Of a stretch of 64,000 nt of DNA, positions 1 to 8,475 are shown piece by piece. The translations under genes were made by a program, and so were the position numbers. The notes beneath the pieces were generated by a model, which did no database searches, was not told the origin of the DNA, and saw nothing but the letters and a program-made list of their open reading frames with translations. Source of the stretch: Pseudomonas fluorescens (GTDB lineage Bacteria > Pseudomonadota > Gammaproteobacteria > Pseudomonadales > Pseudomonadaceae); contig NZ_LACC01000008.1 in NCBI RefSeq assembly GCF_000967965.1, positions 1 through 64,000 on the forward strand, in the 5' to 3' direction. Every line of letters begins with the position of its first letter. The first letter of the stretch is position 1.

Positions 1-1221
1 GATGTCGGCGGACAGCACGGCGGCGTCGTTGCTGCCGGTAATGGTGATGGTCACGTTCTTGGTCACCGTCGCCCCGAAGTCGTCGGTCAGCGTCACCGTG
101 AACACTTCGGTCTTGGTCTGACCCGCGGCCAGGTACTGCGCCGCGCTGTTGTCCAGCGTATAGCTCCAGCCCACGCTGCCCGCCGCGTCGTTCGTGCTCT
201 CGTCGCTGACATTGGCCACCAGCGTACCCAGTGCACCGGCCGGCGCGCTCACGCTGGTCACATGGGCGTGATCGGCCAGGTCCACGTCGCCGAAGGCGAA
301 GCTGCCGCTGGTCACCGTGGTGCCGTCTTCGGCCACCGCTGCGCTTTCGACCTCGGCCGCCGTCACCGTTGGCGCGTCATTGGTGCCGGTGATGGTGACG
401 GTCACATTCTGCGTTACCAACGAACCATGACCATCGCTGATGGTGACCAGGTAAGTTTCGGTTACTGTCTGTCCCTGGGCCAGGTACTGCGCCGCCGCAG
501 TGCTCAGGTTGTATGTCCATTGCACCGAACCGTTGGCCGCGTTCGCTGCTTCGCTTACCTCCGAGAGCACGAACGTACCAAGATGAGTAGCATTGCCCTC
601 CGCCGGCGCGGACGTCGCCATGTGCGTGTCACTCAGGTCGACGTCATTGAAGTTAATTGTGCCGCTGGCCGTCAGCGAGTCGGTCGTGCTCGCAGTGGTG
701 TCGGCGTCTTCGGTCACCATGCCGGCCTGCACGCCGAGGCTGATCGTCACACCATCATTCACGCCCGAGAACTGCACTGTCGCGGTGGCCCAACTGAGCG
801 TTCCGTTGCCCAGACGCATCGCATAGGTAAAGCTGTCCGTCAGGAACTCGCCAGCAGAAAGCGCCTGGAGTTGCTCCTTGAACGCAGTAGTGAAAGTAGT
901 GGCATCGTAGCCGACCTTACCGTCGGAGGTGATCCAGATCTTTGCACCATTCAAACTGGTGTCAGAACTCATCGCCTCAGCCCTCGCCGTATCCTGGACC
1001 AGGAGGTCGGCCGGAGCATAAGCCTTGGTGGCAGTAGGATCGCTCACCGCATTGTCGAGTGACCAGAGTGTCTTCGCGTTACCGCCGAGGTCATTGGACA
1101 TGACGTCCCAATACATGACTCCCTGCAGATTTTCATTGGTGGTGAAGACGTCATCCTTCGCCTGCGGCGTGTTGGAAAACGAGGTAACGGTTCCGCCGCT
1201 GGTAGTTGTAGTGCTAGCCAT
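1..1221 (-). CDS. VCBS-repeat surface adhesin, N-terminal 407 codons (cut by window edge)
   Basis: This is the N-terminal part of a large repetitive secreted protein; the reading frame is open from the ATG at 1221 to base 1. The start has a purine-rich ribosome site (AGGGAGA) about 6 bases upstream. No Sec signal is visible; the N-terminus is Thr/Ser-rich (MASTTTTSGG), as in type-I-secreted RTX/VCBS adhesins, whose export signal is C-terminal. Two VCBS-type units can be read, each with a DVDL-SD/AD-H segment, a YNLS or YTLD AAQYLAAGQT segment and a VTITGTNDA terminus, about 105 residues apart. Proteins of this class act in cell-surface attachment and biofilm formation. The neighbouring PilZ gene would suit c-di-GMP-linked control, but that is inference. 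The C-terminal repeats, RTX motifs and secretion signal lie outside the window. Confidence 0.85.
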   Translation of the reverse strand, partial: MASTTTTSGGTVTSFSNTPQAKDDVFTTNENLQGVMYWDVMSNDLGGNAKTLWSLDNAVSDPTATKAYAPADLLVQDTARAEAMSSDTSLNGAKIWITSDGKVGYDATTFTTAFKEQLQALSAGEFLTDSFTYAMRLGNGTLSWATATVQFSGVNDGVTISLGVQAGMVTEDADTTASTTDSLTASGTINFNDVDLSDTHMATSAPAEGNATHLGTFVLSEVSEAANAANGSVQWTYNLSTAAAQYLAQGQTVTETYLVTISDGHGSLVTQNVTVTITGTNDAPTVTAAEVESAAVAEDGTTVTSGSFAFGDVDLADHAHVTSVSAPAGALGTLVANVSDESTNDAAGSVGWSYTLDNSAAQYLAAGQTKTEVFTVTLTDDFGATVTKNVTITITGSNDAAVLSADI

Positions 1222-1310
1222 GTCTTTCTCCCTAAGAAGTCACCCTGAGCAAAAAACCGCTGTGGGCCGCTAACAGCCACAAGCCGATTCTTCCCCAACC
1301 CACGAACACT

Positions 1311-1598
1311 TCACTCCACCGGTACCAGCCGGCTGGCCAGTAGCTTCACACCCACCCCCGCCCTGCCGCCCTGCGGCTCAATACGCACGATTTGTCCTTG
1401 CGCCTTGAACGTCATGGGGCCGCCGGGAGTGTCGAGCTCGATCTCGAAGTCAATCAAGCTACCCACCTGCTGCTCGCTATCGGTTTCGAAATACAAACCG
1501 GAGGCGCTGATGTCACGGGTGACACCGTTGCCCCCACCGATCAGTTGCAGCGATAAGGTGACTTGTTCACGGGGCTCAATTCGGTGTGTGTCTTTCAT
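1311..1598 (-). CDS. PilZ-domain c-di-GMP-binding protein
   Basis: A 95-residue protein made almost entirely of one PilZ domain. Both c-di-GMP contact motifs are visible: an Arg-x3-Arg pair at residues 6-10 (RIEPR) and a D-x-S-x-x-G motif (DISASG) near residue 30. It is a stand-alone cytoplasmic receptor with no attached effector, so it presumably works through a partner protein. It lies 90 bp downstream of the adhesin start on the same strand, so the two could be co-transcribed; control of adhesion by c-di-GMP is a reasonable guess but not shown. A perfect 9-bp dyad lies about 70 bp upstream of its start. Confidence 0.88.
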   Translation of the reverse strand: MKDTHRIEPREQVTLSLQLIGGGNGVTRDISASGLYFETDSEQQVGSLIDFEIELDTPGGPMTFKAQGQIVRIEPQGGRAGVGVKLLASRLVPVE

Positions 1599-1667
1599 GA
1601 CCGCAGTCTAAAAACGACCGCTGTGTTTTACATGAGCGCGTCATCCCTTTTTTCTGGGAGTCAATCA

Positions 1668-1691
1668 CCCATAAAAACAGTGTTTTATGGG
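1668..1691. promoter_or_regulatory. 9-bp perfect dyad, possible operator
   Basis: CCCATAAAA (1668-1676) and its exact complement TTTTATGGG (1683-1691) are separated by 6 bases. The dyad sits in the 201-bp intergenic region between the divergent PilZ and LuxR-type genes. It is AT-centred with no T-tract and lies upstream of both genes, which favours an operator over a terminator. Confidence 0.45.
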
Positions 1692-1799
1692 ACAAATGTC
1701 ATGGGAGGGGGAGCTGAAGCGCTATAGAAAAAAGCTACGGGCTGCAACGATTGCTATCATGATCAGCTAACACAACCGCCTAAAGAGGCAGCGAGCCGC

Positions 1800-2465
1800 A
1801 TGCCAATTCAAGTCCTGTTAGTAGCTCTACCGCTCGTGGCCTGGGGCCTTGAGCGTCTGGTGGAAAGCGCTCAACCGAGGTTGGCATTGGCGGGTTCCAC
1901 GGCGTCGGTGGCGCAATACCTGCTATCGCTGCACCTATACACACCAGATGTGGTGGTATTGGACCTGGACAGCGAGGACTGTATCGAGTCGCTGGCCGAC
2001 CTGCACAGCCGGACCAAAGCCAAGATTCTGGTTGTGTCAGGGTCGAGTGACTTGGCACTGCATGACAGTGCGGTGCTGGCGGGCGCACGAGGCGTGGTGG
2101 ATAAGCGGGAGTCGGCATCCGCATCAACATTGCTCAAAGCCATAGAAAAAGTGCATGAAGGCGAACTCTGGATTGACCGCAATGCGACCAGCCGTATCTT
2201 CCTTGAACTGGCGCGCAAGAAAACCGAGCGCGATATTGACCCGGAGCAACACAAAATCGCCAAGCTGACGCGCCGCGAGCAGCAAACCATTGCATCGCTG
2301 GCCAGCGACCCCTCAGCCCCTGGCAAGTTGGTGGCCGAGAAACTGCACATCAGCGAGCACACGCTGCGCAACCATTTGACATCGATCTACAGCAAGCTGG
2401 GCCTGACGAACCGCGTAGATCTCTACGCCTACGCACACAAGCATGGGCTTTCTACAGACGACTGA
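1800..2465 (+). CDS. LuxR/NarL-type regulator with degenerate receiver domain
   Basis: A 221-residue response-regulator-like protein. The N-terminal half has the receiver outline: DVVVLDLDSED around residues 50-60 places Asp55 at the phosphorylation position. The N-terminal acidic pair that binds Mg2+ is missing; the first strand reads VLLVALPLVAW. The C-terminal half is a LuxR/GerE helix-turn-helix at roughly residues 155-215 (LTRREQQTIASLA, then VAEKLHISEHTLRNHL), so it should bind DNA. No cognate kinase is adjacent. Phosphorylation-independent activity, or control by another signal, is therefore likely. It is divergent from the PilZ and adhesin genes and might regulate them. Confidence 0.82.
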   Translation: MPIQVLLVALPLVAWGLERLVESAQPRLALAGSTASVAQYLLSLHLYTPDVVVLDLDSEDCIESLADLHSRTKAKILVVSGSSDLALHDSAVLAGARGVVDKRESASASTLLKAIEKVHEGELWIDRNATSRIFLELARKKTERDIDPEQHKIAKLTRREQQTIASLASDPSAPGKLVAEKLHISEHTLRNHLTSIYSKLGLTNRVDLYAYAHKHGLSTDD

Positions 2466-2649
2466 GGGCGGCGGCAACACGCCCGATCTACCCCACCCCT
2501 CTCCAACATAGGGCCACAGTGGGAGGCACCACTTCATTCAAATCGGTGTTTACACACTCTGGGCCAAAAGCAGCCGCTCAAGACTCCTAAAAATCCAGAG
2601 GTCATTCAGCTTTGTGCTGAGCCACGTGAACGTTACCCCCCAACAACGC

Positions 2650-3552
2650 CTACGGGTAGGCCGGGACGACCTTTGCCTGCTCTATCAGCCAATCGATGAG
2701 CAAAGCTATCTCAGGGATATCGCGACTCTCCTCGTTGCAGATACAGAAATAATCCATCCCCGTCGGCACCTTCAGTGCAAAGGGCTGCACCAGGCGTCCC
2801 TCATCCAGATCGCGCAACGAGTTGATCTCGTCGCTGAGTGCAACGCCATAGCCATCTCGCGCCGCCTGCAGGGCAATGCCGAAATCTTCTAGATGGACAT
2901 CGGCATCTCCTGGGTAAGGCAAGCGCGCCTCAAGCAGCCAGCGCCGCCATTGAGCGCCGTCATCCTCATGCAAGAGGCGGTGGTGAATAAGGTCGGACGG
3001 CTGCTTGAGCGCGCGCGGGCCGCGCAGCAGTTGCGGGCAGCAGACGGGAAACATATGCAGGCTTTGCAGTGGCCGCCACCAGAAACCCTCCCACGTCGGA
3101 GCGTCGTAGAGCACGGCGATATCGGCCCTGCGCCAGTCCACCTCACTGATGTCGTCGGCAGTAATGACGCGTAGGTGAATGTGCGGATGTTCTGCACGAA
3201 AGGCGAACAACTTCGGCATCAGCCAGGCCGCGCCAAAAATCGGTTCCGTGGAAATGGTCAGGACTTTCGTCGCCGGTTCCTGGAAGTACGCCTCGGAAAT
3301 CTGTCGCACCCCTTCGGTGATCTCGCCGATGCCGCGGGCTACCGAGCGTTGTAGCGCCAGGCCTCGTTCGGTCAGCACCAGGAAGCGGCCCTGCTTGTAG
3401 AAAAGATCGATGCCGAGTGAGCGCTGTAACGCTCTTATCTGCTGGCTGACAGCCCCGGCGGTGACATGCAGCTCAGCGGCGGCCGCACCGACATGGCCCA
3501 GCCTTGCAACACATTCAAATACGCGAAACGCATGGAGCGGAGGTAAGGGCAT
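2650..3552 (-). CDS. LysR-family transcriptional regulator (GcvA-like)
   Basis: A 300-residue LysR regulator. The N-terminal winged helix (residues about 5-65: PLHAFRVFECVARLGHVGAAAAELHVTAGAVSQQIRAL) resembles the GcvA/AmpR subgroup. The remainder is a periplasmic-binding-protein-like effector domain. It is divergent from the deiminase gene, with the start codons 136 bp apart. The intergenic region contains the first copy of a repeat that recurs before the polyamine-binding-protein gene. The simplest reading is that this regulator controls both transcripts in response to agmatine or a related compound; that is inference from position and the repeat. Confidence 0.9.
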   Translation of the reverse strand: MPLPPLHAFRVFECVARLGHVGAAAAELHVTAGAVSQQIRALQRSLGIDLFYKQGRFLVLTERGLALQRSVARGIGEITEGVRQISEAYFQEPATKVLTISTEPIFGAAWLMPKLFAFRAEHPHIHLRVITADDISEVDWRRADIAVLYDAPTWEGFWWRPLQSLHMFPVCCPQLLRGPRALKQPSDLIHHRLLHEDDGAQWRRWLLEARLPYPGDADVHLEDFGIALQAARDGYGVALSDEINSLRDLDEGRLVQPFALKVPTGMDYFCICNEESRDIPEIALLIDWLIEQAKVVPAYP

Positions 3553-3560
3553 GCGGGTCT

Positions 3561-3635
3561 ACCGTTTAGTTTTTATACCTGTTTTATCGGCAATTTATAT
3601 AGATTGATTGCGCCTTGAGCAACCGCAAAGATTCA
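3561..3635 (+). promoter_or_regulatory. Promoter/operator repeat, copy A (before deiminase)
   Basis: This stretch matches 5096-5170 without gaps at an offset of 1535. The shared blocks are CGTTTAGT at 3563, a 20-base identity at 3591-3610 containing TTTATATAG, and GAGCAACCGCAA at 3617. The middle 20 bases match at about half of positions. Conserved blocks at fixed spacing upstream of two functionally linked genes fit a common promoter plus regulator site. TATATA is a plausible -10 box. Confidence 0.75.
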
Positions 3636-3688
3636 GCGAAGGCTTGGTAAATGAGATATCTGGCTGGATAACCTGGGGGACTCGTTAC

Positions 3689-4888
3689 ATGGATAAAGAA
3701 CAAGACATTCAGTTGGCAACAGAGCAGTTGATGGCAAATCAAGCCGCGATGGAGGGGCCTACGAATCCGGGAAGGCGCCGGTTCAATATGGGCGCGTTAG
3801 TGGCTATTACTGCAACTGCCATCGGTACATCAGTGCTTGGACGCCTGGCCCGAGCGGCGGAGTCCAACCCTGCCTCCGATGGCTATCGGGTGCCCGCAGA
3901 GTGGGAGCCACACCAGAGCGTGTTGATGGCGTACCCCTATGACAAGAGCTACAAGGACCAGCTGAAACCCATGCAGGATTCTGTCATCAACGTAGCGAAT
4001 GCCATTGCGCAGTTCGAGCCAGTCTTGATGATGGCGATGACCGGCTATACCGAGGTTGTACGCAAGCGCTGCGGCCCTAACGTTACTGTTATCGAGAATC
4101 CATACAACGATTGCTGGACCCGTGATACCGCGCCAGTTTTCGCGCTGAGCCCATCAGGACGCGACATGCTGGGACGAGATTTCATTTTCAACGGCTGGGG
4201 CAACAGGTGGGCGGCTACCCTGGATGATCAATTGCCCACCGGCGTGTGCTCCACCCTTAACGTACCTAAATCAACAGTCAACATGGTCTTTGAAGGTGGC
4301 GCCGTGATTACCGATGGGCAGGGCACGCTCATTACCACCGAACAGTGCCTGCTCAATCCCAATCGGAATCCGAGCATGACGAAGGCACAAATCGAGACCG
4401 CGCTGCTGCGTGCCTACAACGCGACCAAAATGATCTGGCTGCCGTATGGGGTGTACGGCGACGACGGCGCTGCCGCTACCGATGGGCATGTCGACCTGGT
4501 TGCTGCCTACATCGAGCCAGCCCATCTGCTATTGAATTACCCGTCGGACCCAAACAACCCCAACGTGCCCAGGATGGCGGCAAACCTGACAGTGCTGCAA
4601 CAAAGCACCGATGCAAGGGGCCGTCCCTTCAGGATTACCAAGATGCCCGTCCAGCCAACATTCAAGGTGTCAGGCCTGACGGTGGAGAACTTCAGCTACA
4701 TCAACTTCTACAAATCCAACGTCGGCATCGTGGTTCCTACTTCAAGCACTCCTGCAGATGAGATTGCCTTGAATCTCTTCCGGGAGATTTTTCCGGGACG
4801 GCCAGTCGTGGGTGTCGATGGCACCATCCTTGCCAACAATGGCGGTGGTGTGCATTGCATCACCCAACACATTCCTGGTGTCGGTTAG
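3689..4888 (+). CDS. Tat-exported agmatine deiminase / peptidylarginine-deiminase-family enzyme
   Basis: The product (399 residues from ATG 3689) belongs to the guanidine-modifying hydrolase family. AguA members convert agmatine to N-carbamoylputrescine and ammonia. The substrate loop NPYNDCWTRDTAP, the DGHVD segment and the C-terminal NNGGGVHCITQ with the nucleophile Cys390 are all visible. Unlike cytoplasmic AguA, it starts with a twin-arginine signal: R29-R30-R31-F-N-M, a hydrophobic stretch to about residue 50 and an ARAAES cleavage region near 59. It should therefore act in the periplasm. ATG 3689 was chosen because GGGGGA lies 8 bases upstream; an in-frame TTG at 3608 has no comparable site. 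The natural substrate is not proven and could be another guanidino compound or peptidyl-arginine. Confidence 0.82.
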   Translation: MDKEQDIQLATEQLMANQAAMEGPTNPGRRRFNMGALVAITATAIGTSVLGRLARAAESNPASDGYRVPAEWEPHQSVLMAYPYDKSYKDQLKPMQDSVINVANAIAQFEPVLMMAMTGYTEVVRKRCGPNVTVIENPYNDCWTRDTAPVFALSPSGRDMLGRDFIFNGWGNRWAATLDDQLPTGVCSTLNVPKSTVNMVFEGGAVITDGQGTLITTEQCLLNPNRNPSMTKAQIETALLRAYNATKMIWLPYGVYGDDGAAATDGHVDLVAAYIEPAHLLLNYPSDPNNPNVPRMAANLTVLQQSTDARGRPFRITKMPVQPTFKVSGLTVENFSYINFYKSNVGIVVPTSSTPADEIALNLFREIFPGRPVVGVDGTILANNGGGVHCITQHIPGVG

Positions 4889-4939
4889 TTCTGAAAAGAA
4901 TTGCTCCCTATGAGGCGCAAGCAATAGCCAGAGTACTTT

Positions 4940-4984
4940 CCCTCGCAGGGTTGGTCCAGTTCGGCTGATCCAGCCCTGCGAGGG
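4940..4984. terminator. Strong stem-loop after the deiminase gene
   Basis: CCCTCGCAGGG (4940-4950) is exactly complementary to CCCTGCGAGGG (4974-4984) around a 23-base loop. There is no T-tract, so it may be a processing or REP-like structure rather than a classical terminator. The rest of the 323-bp gap (4889-5211) holds promoter repeat copy B and no gene that I can support. Confidence 0.5.
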
Positions 4985-5095
4985 GAATCACTGCCCAACT
5001 CCAAGAAGATGACGTGCCCGCGTTTGTGCATGTCGCTGCCTGGTGCATCCCGTCAGCGTCTGCACGAAGCGCAGGAGACATCGGTTTGAGACCTT

Positions 5096-5170
5096 ATCGT
5101 TTAGTTTTTTTGCTTTAATTTCTTGCAATTTATATAGATTGATTGTGATTAGAGCAACCGCAACAATTCA
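5096..5170 (+). promoter_or_regulatory. Promoter/operator repeat, copy B (before binding protein)
   Basis: This is the second copy of the element at 3561-3635, with identical spacing between CGTTTAGT (5098), the 20-base identical core (5126-5145) and GAGCAACCGCAA (5152). It ends about 40 bp before the polyamine-binding-protein start and predicts co-regulation with the deiminase gene. Confidence 0.75.
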
Positions 5171-5211
5171 TCCGGAGCTAGGCCAAAGACAATAATTCAA
5201 AAGGTGGTCCT

Positions 5212-6501
5212 ATGAAGTACAAGCAGCAACAGCCGTGGCAAAAAATCGATATTGGAGCGGACTCGGTATCCTGGCGCGCCGCCCGCGTTGGAGTCGGCAG
5301 CCTGCGTGCCGTCCTGCTGAAAGCTCTGACGATGCTTGCTGGCCCGGCGCTGGCAGCCGAACGAGTGGGCACCATCTCCCAAAGCTGTGAGAAATTGATC
5401 AAGCATCAACTCCCCCGTTCGCTCCTCGCTACGATCTGCAGCCTCGGCCTGCTGACCGCTAACGCTCATGCGCAAGAGCGCACCCTGCGTGTCTACAACT
5501 GGTTCGACTACGTCGCCCCGCAGACCCTGGACAACTTCAAGAAGGAGAATGGCGCAAAGCTGGTCTACGACATCTTCGACAGCAACGAAACCCTGGAGGC
5601 CAAACTACTCACCGGCAACTCCGGCTATGACGTGGTGGTGCCGTCCGACAGTTTCCTCGCCAAGCAGATTCAGGCCGACGCTTTCCAACCACTCGACCGC
5701 AGCAAGCTACCCAACTGGAAGCACCTGGACCCGCAACTGATGAAGCTGATCGAAGCCAACGATCCGGGTAACCGCTTCGCCGTGCCTTATATGTACGGAA
5801 CCGTGCTGATCGGGTTCAACCCGGCCAAGGTCAAGGCTGCGCTCGGCGAGAACGCGCCGGTGGACAGCTGGGATCTGATCTTCAAGGAAGAGAACATTGC
5901 CAAGCTCAAGCAGTGCGGCGTGGCCCTTCTCGATTCGCCGACGGATATGATCCCCATCGCCCTCCACTACCTGGGCCTGCCACCCAACAGCACTCAGGCC
6001 AAGGACTACGAGAAGGCCGAAGAACTGCTGAAAAAGATCCGCCCCAACGTCGCCTACTTCCATTCCTCAAAATACATGACCGATATCGCCAATGGTGACA
6101 TCTGCGTGGCCGTGGGTTACTCCGGCAGCTTCTCCCAGGCGGCCAATCGTGCCAAGGAGGCCGGCAACGGCGTGGTGGTGGACATGCGCTTGCCCAAGGA
6201 AGGCGCTCCGGTCTGGTTTGACGTGCTGGCCATCCCCAAGGATGCGAAGAACCCGGATGATGCCCATGCCTTTATCAACTACCTGCTGCAGCCGCAGGTG
6301 ATTGCCCCGATCAGCGACTTCGTCGGTTATCCCAACCCGAACAAGGACGCCACTGCCCTGGTCAGCCCGGAAATCCGCAACAACCCCAATCTCTACCCCT
6401 CCGCCGAGATCCAGACTTCTCTATTCGCGCTGGTGCCACTGCCGTCCAGTGCAGAACGCGCTCGCACCCGTGCATGGACCAAGCTCAAGTCGGGAACCTG
6501 A
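5212..6501 (+). CDS. PotF/SpuD-type polyamine-binding periplasmic protein with N-terminal extension
   Basis: Substrate-binding component of a spermidine/putrescine ABC transporter family. The mature part begins QERTLRVYNWFDYVAP near residue 83 and shows the family features ETLEAKLLTGNSGYDVVVPS, FAVPYMYGTVLIGFN and YGSFSQ-like VAVGYSGSFSQAA. The classical signal peptide (LPRSLLATICSLGLLTANAHA) is only at residues about 66-81, preceded by some 60 extra residues. ATG 5212 has a good ribosome site (AAAGGTGG). An in-frame TTG at 5395 would give the normal length of about 368 residues but has only a weak site. No permease or ATPase genes are present here, so it must use a transporter encoded elsewhere or act as a sensor. 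Start is uncertain; family is secure. Confidence 0.85.
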   Translation: MKYKQQQPWQKIDIGADSVSWRAARVGVGSLRAVLLKALTMLAGPALAAERVGTISQSCEKLIKHQLPRSLLATICSLGLLTANAHAQERTLRVYNWFDYVAPQTLDNFKKENGAKLVYDIFDSNETLEAKLLTGNSGYDVVVPSDSFLAKQIQADAFQPLDRSKLPNWKHLDPQLMKLIEANDPGNRFAVPYMYGTVLIGFNPAKVKAALGENAPVDSWDLIFKEENIAKLKQCGVALLDSPTDMIPIALHYLGLPPNSTQAKDYEKAEELLKKIRPNVAYFHSSKYMTDIANGDICVAVGYSGSFSQAANRAKEAGNGVVVDMRLPKEGAPVWFDVLAIPKDAKNPDDAHAFINYLLQPQVIAPISDFVGYPNPNKDATALVSPEIRNNPNLYPSAEIQTSLFALVPLPSSAERARTRAWTKLKSGT

Positions 6502-6619
6502 CAGTAAATAGCGCTGCGTCAGTGAGGCCCAACGGAACCAGGCACATGGCCGATGCGGTTTCGCTGGCACGCGGCGCCAATCAAGTCACCTTGCAGACCC
6601 AGTAGCCAGTGGTAACAGC

Positions 6620-8329
6620 ATGATTGAAGTAACCGAAGTTTCCATTGCCGAGCTGCGCGCAGCCCTCGAAGCTGGCCGAACCACGGCAGTTGAGCTGGTC
6701 CAGGCCTATCTCTCAAGGATCGATGCCTACGACGGCCCCAACACGCCCACCGCCCTCAACGCGGTGGTGGTGCGCAACCCGAATGCGCTTGAAGAAGCGC
6801 AGGCCTCCGACGTCCGTCGTGCCCGTGGCGAGACCCTCGGCCCGCTCGATGGTATTCCCTATACAGCCAAGGACAGCTACCTGATCAAAGGCCTGACCGC
6901 GGCGTCCGGCAGCCCGGCCTTCAAGGACCTGGTCGCCTATCGCGATGCGTTCACCATCGAGCGCTTGCGCGGCGCCGGTGCGATCTGCCTGGGCAAGACC
7001 AATATGCCGCCCATGGCCAATGGCGGCATGCAGCGCGGCGTGTATGGCCGTGCCGAGAGCCCGTACAACGCGGACTACCTAACTGCGCCCTTCGCGTCGG
7101 GCTCATCCAACGGCGCAGGCACGGCCACCGCCGCCAGTTTCGCCGCCTTCGGCCTTGCTGAGGAAACCTGGTCGAGCGGTCGCGGACCTGCCTCAAACAA
7201 TGGTCTGTGCGCCTATACACCGTCGCGCGGGGTGATCTCGGTGCGCGGCAACTGGCCACTGACGCCAACCATGGATGTAGTCGTGCCCTATGCCAGGACC
7301 ATGGCCGACCTGCTCGAAGTACTCGACGTGGTGGTGGCCGAAGACGCCGACAAACGTGGGGACCTGTGGCGCTTGCAGCCTTGGGTGCCGATCCCCGGCG
7401 TCGCTTCGGTGCGCCCCGCTTCCTACCTGGAACTGGCTGCAAGGCCCGCCGCACTCGCCGGCAAGCGCTTGGGCGTACCGCGCATGTACATCAACGCCGA
7501 CCCCGACGCGGGCACCAGCAAAGCGCCGGGTATCGGGTGGGCGACAGGCCAGCGGATCAACACCCGTCCCTCGGTGATCGCCCTCTGGGAAAACGCGCGA
7601 AAGACTCTGGAAGCGGCCGGTGCCGAAGTGGTCGAGACGGACTTCCCGCTGGTCTCCAATTGCGAGGGCGATCGACCTGGGGCGCCGACAGTGTTCACCC
7701 GCGGCCTGGTGTCCAAGGAATTCCTCCATCACGAACTGTGGGACCTGACCGCCTGGGCATTCGATGACTTCCTGCAGGCCAACGACGATCCCAAACTAAA
7801 CCGTCTGGCGGACGTCGACGGCCCGCAGATTTTTCCGCACGCCCCAGGCGCTCTGCCTGACCGCGAAGATGGCCCGGCCATTGGCATGGACGAATACGTG
7901 CGCATAGCGGAGCGTGGCATCGCCCCGTGGGATCAGATCGCCACGCTGTCTGATGGCCTACGCGGGCTGGAGCAGACCCGGCGTATCGATCTTGAGGAGT
8001 GGATGGATCGGCTGGGGCTCGACGCGGTGATTTTCCCGGCGGTCGCCGACGTGGGCCCGGCGAATGCCGATGTCGATCCGCAATCGGCGGATATCGCCTG
8101 GAGCAACGGCGTCTGGGTCGCCAATGGCAACCTCGCCATCCGTCACCTCGGCGTGCCAACGGTCACCGTGCCGATGGGCGTGGTGCCGGACATCGGCATG
8201 CCCGTCGGCCTGACGTTTGCCGGTCGCGCCTACGACGACTCAGCGCTGCTGCGCCTGGCGTCGGCATTTGAGGCCACCGGATCGAAGCGCTTGATCCCGG
8301 TGCGAACCCCACCCTTGCCAGGCGGCTGA
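6620..8329 (+). CDS. Amidase-signature-family hydrolase with atypical active-site loop
   Basis: A 569-residue amidase-signature protein. The catalytic Lys is in IPYTAKDSYL and the cis-Ser loop reads FASGSSNGAG. The nucleophile loop, canonically TDTGGSIR, reads EETWSSGRGPASNNG: the Ser and Arg stay, but the adjacent oxyanion glycines are changed to Trp and Ser. The downstream block GLCAYTPSRGVISVRGNWPL replaces the usual LKPTYG region. It is longer than GatA (about 480 residues). In this cluster it could hydrolyse an amide or carbamoyl derivative from agmatine or polyamine breakdown, for example taking over N-carbamoylputrescine; that is inference. It lies 118 bp after the binding-protein gene and has a weak ribosome site. 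Confidence 0.8.
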   Translation: MIEVTEVSIAELRAALEAGRTTAVELVQAYLSRIDAYDGPNTPTALNAVVVRNPNALEEAQASDVRRARGETLGPLDGIPYTAKDSYLIKGLTAASGSPAFKDLVAYRDAFTIERLRGAGAICLGKTNMPPMANGGMQRGVYGRAESPYNADYLTAPFASGSSNGAGTATAASFAAFGLAEETWSSGRGPASNNGLCAYTPSRGVISVRGNWPLTPTMDVVVPYARTMADLLEVLDVVVAEDADKRGDLWRLQPWVPIPGVASVRPASYLELAARPAALAGKRLGVPRMYINADPDAGTSKAPGIGWATGQRINTRPSVIALWENARKTLEAAGAEVVETDFPLVSNCEGDRPGAPTVFTRGLVSKEFLHHELWDLTAWAFDDFLQANDDPKLNRLADVDGPQIFPHAPGALPDREDGPAIGMDEYVRIAERGIAPWDQIATLSDGLRGLEQTRRIDLEEWMDRLGLDAVIFPAVADVGPANADVDPQSADIAWSNGVWVANGNLAIRHLGVPTVTVPMGVVPDIGMPVGLTFAGRAYDDSALLRLASAFEATGSKRLIPVRTPPLPGG

Positions 8330-8343
8330 AAACCGCAATGGGT

Positions 8344-8363
8344 TTGGCGCGATAAAGCGCCAA
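8344..8363. terminator. Stem-loop between amidase and ureohydrolase genes
   Basis: TTGGCGC (8344-8350) pairs perfectly with GCGCCAA (8357-8363) across a 6-base loop, 15 bp after the amidase stop. There is no T-tract; it may reduce read-through or protect the mRNA end. Confidence 0.35.
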
Positions 8364-8475
8364 TCCAGCCCGGTCACGGCAAGCCCGAGCAACAAAAATC
8401 AACCTCTACCCCAGCGAGCACCGCGTGAGCGTATGCATGCCTGGGTCAGCTTCAGTAACTCGCATTGAGAATCCC

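Noticed and set aside
262..1062. 266-codon open frame on the plus strand
   Set aside because: Antisense to the VCBS adhesin; composition typical of a shadow frame.
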